From positions 2,294,001 to 2,358,000 of the forward strand of contig JAJUBI010000001.1 in assembly GCA_022419385.1 (NCBI GenBank): a DNA stretch of 64,000 nucleotides, given 5' to 3'. How positions within the stretch are numbered: the stretch's first letter is position 1; every line of letters begins with the position of its first letter. A program made the position numbers and the translations under genes. A model generated the notes under the pieces. That model searched no databases and had not been told where the DNA came from. It saw nothing but the letters and a program-made list of their open reading frames with translations. The DNA comes from Paraconiothyrium sp. Pb-2020 (lineage: Eukaryota; Ascomycota; Dothideomycetes; Pleosporales; Didymosphaeriaceae). Of this stretch, positions 1-10,484 are shown in pieces.

Positions 1-3000
1 GAGATGCCGTAGCTGAATTGGCGCGACAACACACAGACGAAGGTACGATCCAGCCTCACCCCGTCGATGACCTTAATTTGGGTATCTTGTGTCGCTTTGC
101 GATCTGTAGTGTCAATTTGACATTCAAACATTGATCCAGCGACTGCCCGACAAGGAGCATATACTGACGGATGCAGATGTCGCATGGCCAGAGCTGCTAG
201 GCGCATTGTTCCAAGGCAGCCAATCGAGTGATGCCGGGCAGCGTGAGACTGCTTTCAGAATATTCTCTACTACGCCTGGCATAATAGAGAAGCAGCATGA
301 GGATGTTGTTATAACCGCGTTCAAGGGCGGTTTCGCGGACAGCAGCACTTCGGTATGGTGTAAATCCCAATAGCTTACTACATGCTCATGAATGCCAGGT
401 TCGAATTTCTGCCATGGAAGCATTTGCCTCGTTCTTTCGATCTATTAAGAAGGGTGCCCAGTCCAAGTACTACGCCCTTATCCCCGAAATTTTGAACATT
501 TTGCCACCGATCAAGGAGTCTGGGGATGGAGAAATGCTCACCAAAGCTCTGGTCTCTTTGATCGACCTAGCTGAGGTCGCGCCGAAGATGTTCAAGCCCT
601 TGTTCAACAGCCTCGTCCAGTTCAGTGTCTCAGTTATTCAGGACAAGGAGCTTGAAGACACTCCGCGTCAGAACGCCCTTGAACTCATGGCAACATTTGC
701 CGATTGCTCCCCCCAGATGTGCCGCAAAGATCCCAACTTCACCAATGATATGGTGACTCAGTGCTTATCTCTCATGACCGACGTGGGCATCGATGACGAC
801 GATGCTGCAGAGTGGAATGAGTCCGAGGATGTGAGTATTTTTGTAGTAGAATCCACGACAAAGCTAACCTTCCAAAGCTCGACCAGGACGAGAGTGACTC
901 GAATCATGTCGCTGGTGAGCAATGTATGGACCGTCTCGCAAACAAGCTTGGTGGCTCAGCCATACTGCCTCCTACCTTCAACTGGTTGCCGCGCATGATG
1001 ACCTCATCTGCATGGCGCGATCGACATGCCGCCCTCATGGCTATTTCCGCTATTTCTGAGGGCTGCCGTGAGCTGATGATTGGAGAGCTTGATAAAGTCC
1101 TCGATCTTGTCCTACCGGCACTGCGAGACCCGCATCCCCGAGTGCGATGGGCTGGATGCAATGCTGTCGGCCAGATGAGCACCGATTTTGCTGGCACGAT
1201 GCAGGAGAAGTACCACCAAGTGGTCTTGCCCAACATTATTCCCGTCCTCGAATCATCGGAACCCCGCGTCCAGGCGCACGCCGCGGCTGCCCTCGTCAAT
1301 TTCTGCGAAGAGGCTGAGAAGGACATTTTGGAGCCGTATCTGGATCAATTACTGAGCCACCTGCTCATGCTGCTTCAAAGCCCGAAGCGATTCGTTCAGG
1401 AACAAGCTCTCTCTACCATTGCCACCGTCGCCGATTCCGCCGAAGCGGCATTCTCTAAGTACTACGATACCCTAATGCCCTTACTCTTTAATGTTCTCAA
1501 CGAGGAGCAGTCGAAGGAATACCGGCTACTCCGTGCTAAGGCCATGGAGTGCGCCACCCTCATTGCGCTCGCCGTTGGCAAAGACCGCATGGGCAACGAT
1601 GCCTTGTCATTGGTGCAACTCCTTGGTCGCATCCAGAACAGTGTTTCTGAGCCGGATGATCCACAAGCTTCGTACTTGCTGCACTGCTGGGGACGCATGT
1701 GCCGCGTACTAGGAAAGGAATTTGTTCCCTTCCTGGCTGGCGTCATCCCGCCCCTGACCGAGCTCGCCGCTGCGAAGGCTGACATCCAGCTTTTGGACGA
1801 CGAGGACCAGGTCGCTCAGGTGCAAGAGGAGGAAGGTTGGGAGCTCGTCCCTGTCAAGGGCAAAATCCTTGGCATCAAGACCAGCACATTGGATGACAAG
1901 CACATGGCCACCGAGCTTATTGTCATTTATGCTCAGGTGCTGGAGGAGGCCTTCGAGCCGTATGTCAACGACATCATGGACAAGATTGCTTTACCTGGGC
2001 TGGCCTTCTTCTTCCACGACCCTGTACGAGTCGCATGCGCAAAGTGCGTGCCAGCTCTACTCACCGCCTACAAGAAGGCGCATGGACCTGAGTCGACTCA
2101 ACTCGGTCAACTTTGGGAGCGAACAGTGGAGCGCGTGCTTGAAGTCCTCAGTACGGAACCGGCCATCGACACTCTTGCGGAGATGTACCAGTGCTTCTAC
2201 GAATGTTTAGAATGCATCGGCAAGAACTCGTTAACTAGTACTCACATGGATACTTTCATCAAATCGGCACGTAGCGTATTGGAAGACTACCAGGAGCGTG
2301 TAAAGGAGCGTCTTAGCGAGCAAGCCGAGAACGAGGACGGTGAAGAAGTTAGTGAAGATACTCTGTTCGCCATCGAGGACGATCAGACGCTCCTTTCCGA
2401 CATGAATAAGGCCTTCCACACAATCTTCAAGAATTTGGGCACCGCATTCCTACCACACTGGGAACAACTGATGGACTTCTACAAGATCTCGGCGAATAAC
2501 CAGGATCCTACACAAAGGCAATGGGCAATCTGCATATTCGACGACGTTCTCGAGTTTTGCGGCCCTCAGTCCTGGACCTATCACGAGCAGATCATGCAGC
2601 CGCTCGTCGCAGGCATGCAGGACGATGTACCTGCCAACCGCCAAGCAGCCGCCTACGGTGTCGGTGTAGCTGCCCATCGCGGTGGCGAGGCATGGTCAGA
2701 CTTCGCAGCAGCAAGCTTGCCCACTCTTTTCCAAATCACACAGCGCCCAAATGCCCGCGCAGACGACGATGTCTTTGCCACAGAGAACGCATGCGCCAGT
2801 ATCGCCAAGGTCCTGCACTACAACGCCGGCAAAGTGCAGAATTGGCAGGATGTGGCCACTGCATGGGTCGACACGCTGCCCGTGACCAACGACGAGGAGG
2901 CCGCACCTCACGCGTATGCTTTCCTAGCTCAGCTTATTGAGCAGTAAGTCTTCCCCTACCTCAAGCTCTCCATTATACCACACTTTGTTGCATATAATAA

Positions 3001-3223
3001 CTAATCATTTTGCAGACAAAACCCCGCCGTCACCACCAACCCGGCGAAGGTCTTTGTTTCCGTCGTGCAAGCCCTTGAAGCCGAAACCCTCCAAGGCAAG
3101 GTCGGCTCCGTTGTCGTCAACGCCGTGAAAGCTCTCGTGCAGGCTACGAACACGAATCTCGCCCAGGTTGCGAGCTCGCTAACGCCGGAGCAGCAGCGCA
3201 CGGTGCAGGTGTACTTTGGCTAG
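1..3223 (+). CDS. PSE1: Importin beta-3 / Kap121-type karyopherin, 3' part
   Basis: Nuclear import receptor of the importin-beta superfamily. It carries cargo such as ribosomal proteins through nuclear pores under RanGTP control. The window opens inside the gene. Exons read 3-42, 177-352, 399-830, 878-2943 and 3016-3223 (2922 nt, 973 residues in frame to TAG). Intron 1 is supported by a CTGAC branch site at about 163-167 just before the acceptor. The protein is a chain of helical HEAT repeats. Recognisable blocks are WPELLGALF near the start, TPGIIEKQHE, the acidic stretch DDDDAAEWNESED after the first repeats, and the central RHAALMAISAISEGC and HPRVRWAGCNAVGQMS repeats. Kap121 proteins are about 1,090 residues, so roughly 120 N-terminal residues lie upstream of the window. 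Convergent with VPS4. Family assignment is strong. The orthologue name rests on the repeat sequence and length. Confidence 0.93.
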
Positions 3224-3721
3224 GTGCCTCACATTAGCTACCAAGCATGAACGAAGCGCGCTGGGTTGTTGGCTTTTTCATCGGATTTTCGTTTATTACT
3301 TCATCACAGATTCCCCCTGGTTTTCCCCTCATCGGCCCCTTGTCACACCGACCAGCATTTGTGTTACGTGGATAGATAGATTGAAATGGACCCTTCAAAT
3401 CAACGTTCGACCTTGCCCTTTTAATCGCGATGAAAATCGGAGTATACGCCTCTGCGTGGGCCGCGTATTGCGAATGTCATATACATGCCCATTCTGCACA
3501 TGTTCAGGGACTCCATTTGCAGGCCTTGTCAACACAATGCGCACGCAGTGTCTCAAGCTTGCTTGTAATTCAGCGTTATCCCTACCCTCCATCATATTTC
3601 GTTGAAAACTCATGGAACGCCGGGTAGTCCCCCTCCCAGACAGTACAAAAACGCTTATGCACACGGAAAGAATCTTATATACGCTTTACACTCTCACCTC
3701 CACCTTCCTTCTCCTTTATAA
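3224..3721. other. Convergent 3' intergenic region
   Basis: About 500 bp between the stop codons of the karyopherin and VPS4, pyrimidine-rich towards VPS4. Only short antiparallel open frames occur and none resembles a protein. It presumably holds both 3' UTRs and polyadenylation sites. Confidence 0.6.
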
Positions 3722-5325
3722 CTATGCTCCTTCACTTCCAAACTCCTTGGTCCACTCGGAATTGCGATTCAGGTCCTCCTTACTGACCGTCGGCCTTGAC
3801 GCCTTGATCGCTTTGACGAAGTCCTTTACGCGAAGCGGCGGCTCGGCGAGCTGCGCGCCATCGAGGTCGGTCCAGGACATTTCCTTTGCTTCAGGGTCGC
3901 CGGGGGAGCACGGCGTCCATTGTTGTTGGCCGTCGACAATGCCGGCCTAAAACTTGTTAGAATCTATTCCCAATGGTGTTGGCAGATGGGGACGCACAGG
4001 CTTATAATGCGTCGCGGTCTGGATCAACCGCACAGGCTGCATCAGCGCATCCTGCACCGCAATACTAATGTCACTTCCGGAGTATCCTTCGCTTAGCTCC
4101 CCCAATTTTCTAAAGTCCGGCTGCGTCAGCTCGCAAGGCGTGGCACCCACCGCCAACTCAAACATCTTCATGCGTGCGGGCAGATCGGGTAAACTGATGT
4201 GGACTCTGCGCTGGAAGCGGCGGCGGATGGCGGCGTCGAGCTGCCAGGGAATGTTCGTTGCGCCCAGGATGAGGACACCACGGGAGTCTTTGCCCACGCC
4301 GTCCATTTGGACCAAAAGTTCGGTTTTGATGCGCCGAGAAGCTTCGGATTCACCCTCGCCACGTGGGCCGCACAGGGCGTCAATTTCGTCGATGAAGATG
4401 ATGGAGGGCTTGTTTTCCCGGGCCATATTGAAGAGCTGTTTCACCAATCTGTCATACGTCAGTCGCCGCCGATGGACCACGCTGGGGTGAGACTTGATCT
4501 ACCGTTCTGATTCTCCCATCCACTTGCTGACCAGATCCGAACTCGACACGCTAAAGAAGGTGCTATTCGCCTCCGTAGCGACCGCTTTGGCCAGATAACT
4601 CTTACCCGTACCGGGCGGCCCATAGAGTAATATGCCTTTCCAGGGTTGCCGCTTGCCGGTGAAAAGATGTGGAAATTTGATGGGTAATATGACGGCTTCT
4701 TTAAGCGATTCTTTTGCGCCCTCCAAGCCTGCGACATCTTCCCACCTAATGTTGGGTTTCTCGGTCAGAATGGCACCTGCGAGTGCGCCGCGGAGCTTCT
4801 TTGAGTCGGCGTCTTGTTCTTCTTCTTCGTCATCTCTGTTGCAACATAAGTATAGAATGCAAAGGACATTTTTTTGGGTTGACTCCGTACTTGCCGCCCT
4901 TGCCACTGCCTCCTGCTGCCTTGCCGTTTGCGCCCATGGCGGAGGGCTTTTTGCGATTCGCATCGTCATTCTGATTTAAGTGTGTCTTGAGCTTTTCGGC
5001 GCGCTCCATGTACTCTGCTACTTTTCCTCGTATCATCTCCTTTGACTTTTGGTTCTTCTCCCCTTCGCATCGTCAGTATCATGGCGGTGAACCAGCACGT
5101 GTGCTCAAGGCGGTCATGTATGGAGCGAACATACATTTCAGGGCGAGCATGAACAACTCAACTGTAGCCGGTCAGTTTTATATTCCAAGAAGGAAGAATA
5201 TCGTGGTTGAGCTCACGAGCACTGTAGTATAGCTGATACGCCTTCTCATATTCGCCTGCCGTGTCCGTCTCAATCGCCTTCTTCACCGTGTCGATGGCGC
5301 GGCCCAGGAAGTCCGCGTTGCTCAT
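3722..5325 (-). CDS. VPS4: Vps4 AAA ATPase, ESCRT-III disassembly
   Basis: Hexameric AAA ATPase that dissolves ESCRT-III polymers at endosomes and at other membrane scission sites. Six exons on the reverse strand: 5325-5217, 5161-5135, 5062-4891, 4835-4503, 4448-3998 and 3946-3722 (1317 nt, 438 residues, the usual Vps4 length). An N-terminal MIT domain (about 1-75, starting MSNADFLGRAIDTVKKAIE) is followed by a Gly/Lys-rich linker. The AAA domain has Walker A GPPGTGKS, Walker B IIFIDEID, sensor-1 GATNIPW and arginine fingers AIRRRFQRR. The C terminus carries the WTPCSPGDP beta domain and the Vps4 C-terminal helix, ending in WTKEFGSEGA. Exon 2 is a 27-nt microexon coding LELFMLALK of MIT helix 2. 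It is needed to make the MIT domain complete. The gene diverges from prefoldin subunit 6 over about 380 bp. Confidence 0.96.
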
Positions 5326-5708
5326 CGTGGGTGCTAGCACTCCCGGTTATCGTGTATAAGCTCGAGAAAGTAGCGCTTGCGCTATGCGTATCAATCGTGT
5401 GTCGAAGGTGGTTTCGTCAACAGGCGGCGGGGCAGAGTATAACAGTCGAGGTGGAGTGTGATTGCACAGGCAGTCGCAGCGAAGCTTCTTCGCGATATAA
5501 AGATCTATCTGTACGGTTTAGTTTACAGGTGAAAGGTGCAATTTATTTGCGTGCGACGTGTGTTGACTGGCGGCGAAGATGTAGGTCGTACCTACGAGCG
5601 TTGTTGCTAGGGCAAGATCAAGATCACCCCGCATACGCTAGTTCCGAAGCAGTCGGCAACATTTCCCAGTCCACAACTCATCCAAGTCTGCAGACAGTAT
5701 TGCCAGCC
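5326..5708. promoter_or_regulatory. Divergent promoter region, VPS4 / prefoldin 6
   Basis: 383 bp between the start codons of two head-to-head genes, so it must carry both promoters. No specific factor site or TATA element could be named with confidence. Confidence 0.5.
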
Positions 5709-6287
5709 ATGAGCGACCTACAGAAGAAGCTGCAGGCGCTGTCCGACGATTACCAGAAGCTACAAGGCGGTCAGTACCTCCCGTCATCGCTCCAGGACTG
5801 TGTCTAATTCCCTTCAGAGCTTTCCAGCGCAGTGGAGGCGCGCCAGAAGCTCGAGTCGCAGCAGCAGGAGAACACCACGGTCAAAAAGGTCAGCATGAAG
5901 CTGAAGATGATGGCAAAGGGGATATTGTTGACGGGCACCTAGGAATTCGACCTCCTCGACGACGATGCGAACATCTACAAACAGATCGGTCCAGTGCTCT
6001 TGAAGCAGGACAAGACCGAAGCTGTCATGTCGGTCAACGGGCGCCTAGACTTCATTAACAAGGAAATGTGCGTGGACATGTGAAGTTGGGTGCTTTAAAT
6101 GCTGACGAGTACGTGGCAGTTCACGGATAGAAAAGCAGATCAAGGATATCCAGGACAAGAGCGAGAAGGTTAAGATGGATGTAAGGCTACGGCTACAGCA
6201 TATTACCGAGATCTCAGAAGGCTAACAACGCGATAGATCATCCAGATACAATCAGCGGCACAGCAATCGCAGGAGGCCGCGGCGTAA
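5709..6287 (+). CDS. YKE2: Prefoldin subunit 6 (beta-type)
   Basis: Subunit of the hexameric prefoldin co-chaperone, which passes nascent actin and tubulin to the CCT chaperonin. Exons 5709-5769, 5818-5888, 5943-6067, 6120-6180 and 6237-6287 (369 nt, 122 residues). The protein is two long coiled-coil helices (MSDLQKKLQALSDDYQKLQG at the N terminus, then VEARQKLESQQQEN; C-terminal helix RIEKQIKDIQDKSEKVK). They are joined by the beta hairpin NIYKQIGPVLLKQD, typical of a single-hairpin beta-type subunit. The conserved GRLDFINKEI motif supports subunit 6. Five tiny exons with phase-consistent junctions make the model firm. Its 3' end faces the end of the next reverse-strand gene, whose open frame overlaps it. 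Confidence 0.93.
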
Positions 6288-6743
6288 CAAAGGTCCACGA
6301 CCACATACAGACAGATGCGAATGATACCCTTCCCCAAAAACTCCGACACTGTCGCTTTCACCAGCCCATCTTCCCTCGCCATACGCTCCACCGCATCTAG
6401 CGCTTGTAGCTGCACTTTCACCGCGTTCACGAACCTCTCTATCGCGTGCGAAGCATTCTCTGCGATCGCTGTTAAAAGCCCGATCTCACCCTCATCTCGT
6501 GCGCGAAATGCATGGATAGCGCCTTTGAGCTGCGTGGCAGTAATTATAATCAACCAGACGTTGTTTCATGAACTTAGCGCTGTACTCGTCTGAGCCCAAG
6601 TGGTGTGCCGTGATTTTGGTAAGCGTGTCGGAGATTATCAATTTGGTTAATTCGAAATTGATTCCGAGGCTGCCGTAGGACATAGTGAAATTAGGATGAA
6701 CCGAAGGTGCGCGTACAGAAAGGGGCGTAAAGTGTTCACTCAT
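6203..6743 (-). CDS. Uncharacterised small helical protein, frame break near 6545
   Basis: Not recognised. Starts at ATG 6743 (MSEHFTPLSVRAPSVHPNFT) and continues GSLGINFELTKLIISDTLTK. The open frame then moves by one base around 6541-6552 into a second frame reading TATQLKGAIHAFRARDEGE and on to VQLQALDAVERMAREDGLVK. Both halves look like genuine protein (balanced composition, amphipathic helices). The gap between them is too small for an intron with an in-phase donor and acceptor. So either one extra base is present in this sequence or a poor 37-64 bp intron is used. The second frame is open to TAA at 6203-6205, overlapping the last prefoldin exon on the other strand. The true end may be earlier. 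Predicted about 115-180 residues, helical, no signal peptide. Confidence 0.5.
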
Positions 6744-7819
6744 AGACAACTACCTTCCCACTTGACTATCTGCGTTGGGCTGGTGAGATGGAGGGGCAAG
6801 CTATCAAATCACTTGCTATATCACAAACAGAACGCACATTCGATCGGGCGAAACGGTCACTAATCTTGTGTAGGTTACAATAACATATTATCACCGTATA
6901 CAAGTTTTTGAACGACATCAATCATCGATGATAACTATATCCCGCTAACAGACCCGTACTCGGATACAGCGACTGGGATCGATATTTTGTTCGGCAAAGT
7001 TCTCTCTTATAGCGGAGCCGTTGTCAATGTTGATTTAAAGGGTATAATTGTCCGACTGCACCTGCGTATGTAGGTGCTAGGCATCCTTCTATGTTTCTTC
7101 AGCAAAGTTGCTAGCCAGCCCTCTTCTCGTCTTCGCGCGACTGCAGAGGGCGCCCATTTTCCTCTGCAAAGAGGCGCTGAATATTCTTCTTGCCTTCACC
7201 CACGTGGTATTTAACCTCCATCGCCTCGTCAACCCCCCTCCAGCCTCGATGTCTCCTTGCTCATTCTCCTCGAGCTCAAGTACAACCCAACTCTCCCTCA
7301 ACTCCATTGATCTTTCTCAATCTTATGTGCATCCTCATCCTCCGTATATATTCTACTCTGAATAGCTCTGCCCGGGAAAGTCACGTGCGGCTTGAGCAGC
7401 CCTGGTTGCGAGGGGTTTGATAGAACGCAATGCTTCCCTTACAAACAATCTCATTGTCCACACGGCCTCCTGCACCGAGGAATCAATTCAAGACTGGCAG
7501 GAATCTATGAAAGTCGCTGATATGGTGACTAGAACGACATCAATATATAATTATAATGTTCCCTCCTCTGATAGAGTGTGGGAGTGAAGATAGATCATGG
7601 CAATCCAAATCATGGGTATAGGTTCCCAGCGTCTGTCTGATCATACATATGTACATGCTATTATCATTGCACATGTTCCAGTCCCCTGATATCCTCAGCA
7701 CAATCGCCTACGCAAACACTCTTCTCAGGTTATACAAATACTTCATCTGTCTCTAAGCAAAATATCTATTATTCCCAGCGTAAGCCCCGATTCCAACGCC
7801 TCCACGCCTCCACGCCCCC
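6744..7819. other. Intergenic region, no gene seen
   Basis: About 1.1 kb between two small unknown genes, AT-rich in the first half. Opposed short frames at 7089-7365 on both strands lack convincing protein character. Confidence 0.5.
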
Positions 7820-8212
7820 ATGTCACGTTCCACTCCCCCAACACGAAGCTCTATCACTATGTTCGATGGGACATCTTACGCCACGTTCCTACAGAGTTGC
7901 GAGACCCTAGTCTCACCCCTTCGAACGCACATCCTACACTACATCGACGAGGTCGCCACGCGTCGCCGTCAGAACCCCAACGACCCCACCGCAATCACCA
8001 ATATTTACGACAACGCGCCGGAGATCCAGCACGCGCGTCAGATCCTAGTGTCACTCGATAATGTGATACGAGCGGTCAGGGGAGAGGAAACCTTTGGAAC
8101 CAATAATATAACGTTCAATAATTGTGAGGGCCAGTTCAATGTGCACAAGAGTTATGGGGGCACATTTACGGTCAGTCATGTACATGACAGTGCAGGGAAT
8201 TGGAGTGTCTGA
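7820..8212 (+). CDS. Small uncharacterised protein with Asn/Gly-rich beta-like tail
   Basis: Single open frame of 130 codons from ATG 7820. No family recognised. Residues about 15-90 look helical (FLQSCETLVSPLRTHILHYI; ARQILVSLDNVIRAVRG). The last 40 residues change character to short alternating polar/hydrophobic segments (NNITFNNCEGQFNVHK and YGGTFTVSHVHD) that would suit a small beta arc or solenoid turn. No signal peptide or membrane segment. It is convergent with the sirtuin gene. A helical part followed by a short Asn/Gly-rich beta tail is seen in some fungal signalling proteins with amyloid-forming motifs, but no known motif was matched, so no function is assigned. Confidence 0.5.
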   Translation: MSRSTPPTRSSITMFDGTSYATFLQSCETLVSPLRTHILHYIDEVATRRRQNPNDPTAITNIYDNAPEIQHARQILVSLDNVIRAVRGEETFGTNNITFNNCEGQFNVHKSYGGTFTVSHVHDSAGNWSV

Positions 8213-8410
8213 TAGGGACTATGGATGTGGTTGGATAGGTATGTGGGTTGTTTGAATTCGCGATAGGTAGATAGACAGATGCCTCGTCTGGTGAATCATA
8301 AAACACTAGGCAAGAGACTGAATTGGCACTACGCTCCTATTCAAAAGGACGATTCGATAACAAGGCGATATGCAAAATCCCCTAACGATCTTCTCGGTGG
8401 GTATGAGAGC

Positions 8411-9704
8411 TCACAGCCGCCTAACCTCCCACCCTTTCGTCCAAACATCATACTCTAACCCATATGCGCTCGATCCCCCACCCTCCCCAGCGTACTCATG
8501 CGCAACAACAACATTCGGCTCTCCATAATGCCCCATGAATTCTAACTCCACCTTCACCGCCGCCCCAACATCGAGCTCCTCGCGTATACCAAGCATGAAA
8601 GGTTCTGTCCGTATCGCTCTCCTACTACCTTCTACTCTGACTGAGCGGAGGAAGGAGGCCGGCGTGTCGTCTACATCGACGCCCGTGACAGTGATCTGGT
8701 GCCGGTCGCTGTTCTGGGAAGCCATGCTGATGATGAGGCGTCGGCGAAGTACGAATGGAGGGATCAAGATACCCAACTTATCCATGACAAGCGTCATCAG
8801 GTCGTCAGTCCTTGTATGAATCCTTAGCTTCTTATCAGCGACATCTTCCAGTGGTGTGTCTTGTAAGTTGCAAATTGCTAATCGGGCTTTTTTACTCCTT
8901 CCGACGCATTCTGGGATGGAATTTGCTGGGGAGACACGACACGAGCTTCCAAGCACGAGGCATAGATCGGCCTTTTTGGCGTGCGTTGTCGCGCGCGTCA
9001 TGGCTGCTTTGGGGAGCTGCTCGCCGAAGTTGACGATGGTGTCGTGCAGGGCGCCGTTGCAACCGGGAACGGCGCATTTACGGCCAGTGCGGTGATCGGA
9101 GTAGGACTTTTCGTATGCGGAGACGGCGCGGAAGTCTGGGATGCATCTGCTCGTTAGTAACTTGCCGTATCGCAAGGACAAATCAAGACAGGACCTTGTC
9201 GCTGAGACGCACCTCGTATATACTCTTTGCCGCAGTCCTTACAGTGTTCTCTGTTGCTGTTTCCATGTAGCTCTGATATCCGATCCTAGTTAATTAGCAC
9301 ACTCTATTTACACTTTCCCTCCCCTATTTCTAAACAATGAAACGCAAACTGACAGGTAGAATCCCACTCCTGCGATGCAACCCATCACAGTTCTGGCTAA
9401 CCACATACTTCAGCATCCCTCTCTCTTGCAGTGCCACAAGCGCCATGTGCGTCGCCGTCGGCACTGCCGTCAGAGTTTTGTTCCCATCGAACTCCAGCTC
9501 TTTCCCCTGCGCCCTTTTCGTCCAAGCACCCTCCGGCCCTCTGAAATCAGGAATACCTGCGGACGTAGAGACCCCCGCACCAGTGTACACAATGAAGTGG
9601 TTTGCTTGGCGGATTAGGGAAGCGAGTTGCGAGGCCACTTGTTCGACTTTGGCAGAGGAGTCAAAGTGCTCTGTTTCGGCCACCGCGGGGGCGGTAAGAT
9701 CCAT
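8411..9704 (-). CDS. Sirtuin, SIRT6/SIRT7-like NAD-dependent deacylase
   Basis: NAD+-dependent protein deacylase of the Sir2 family, probably nuclear and acting on histones. Exons 9704-9354, 9285-9213 and 9135-8411 (1149 nt, 382 residues). The NAD-binding motif TGAGVSTSAGIPDFRGPEGAW, here split by line only, lies at about residues 41-61. QNCDGLHRRSG and the catalytic SELHG follow. A zinc site is formed by HCKDCGKEY and KCAVPGC, and LGSSCRVSPAN and ICNLQDTP complete the Rossmann fold. QNCD rather than QNVD/QNID, the DTIVNFGE block and the C-terminal beta-rich extension of about 110 residues resemble class IV sirtuins of the SIRT7 branch. The middle exon is only 73 nt and carries the catalytic His. 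Downstream on the same strand lies MSS4. Confidence 0.9.
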
Positions 9705-10484
9705 CGTGTGTATGATGTAGGATGATCTGAGGTTAGATGTTTACTTAAATATTTCTACTAGTTGGGTAAGCTGCATGGTTGCCTGATATACACCCATCAT
9801 TCTAACTGCTTTCGTGCTAGCAATCACCTACAGAGTCTTATCAAACGTTCGGCGGTACGTTGCGCGATGGGACGTGGATGTTACTGTATAGTGGGTTGCT
9901 ACCATTTGAACCTATGTTGTATCATGACGGGATGAAGTAAGGAGGTATAGTGATCGTTCCATTCCATCTATCTAGCTACCTAATACCCGCCTACCCCTTC
10001 ACATCCCTTCCATGTCCGCGCTGAAACCTGTTCGAAAAGTCTATCCTACAAGAAGTGAAATCCCTGCTCTCCTCTTTCCACTCAGCATTACCGCTAGCAC
10101 ACTTACACAGGTCAAAGTCGAAAACGCCCTGTTCTCCACTTCGCCCACTGCGCCAAACGGAGAGAACATATGAAAGTGGTCAGAAAAGAAAACGGATGCA
10201 GCCATTGGTATCATGCACACGCACGCACAACACAATCATCGTATCTTACGCGCTATCGTAGTGGCAGAAACCCACTGAACACACGTAGCCGCGGAACCAG
10301 AACGCAATGACTAACAAAGAAAAGGGGGTGCTATGCAACAGCTGAGATTCTGGTTTGTCGATCGCTTGATCGACAAAGATAAGGAAAGGTGAAAGAAGAA
10401 AGAAAAATGCTAAAGAATGCTGGGGTATGTGCAAACGCAACCAAACCAGACAAGTCAGACTGTCCATCCACTGCTCGTCTTCTC
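9705..10484. other. Intergenic region, sirtuin promoter and MSS4 3' flank
   Basis: About 780 bp holding the 5' flank of the sirtuin gene and the 3' UTR side of MSS4. Both genes point leftward. No coding signal was found. Confidence 0.5.
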
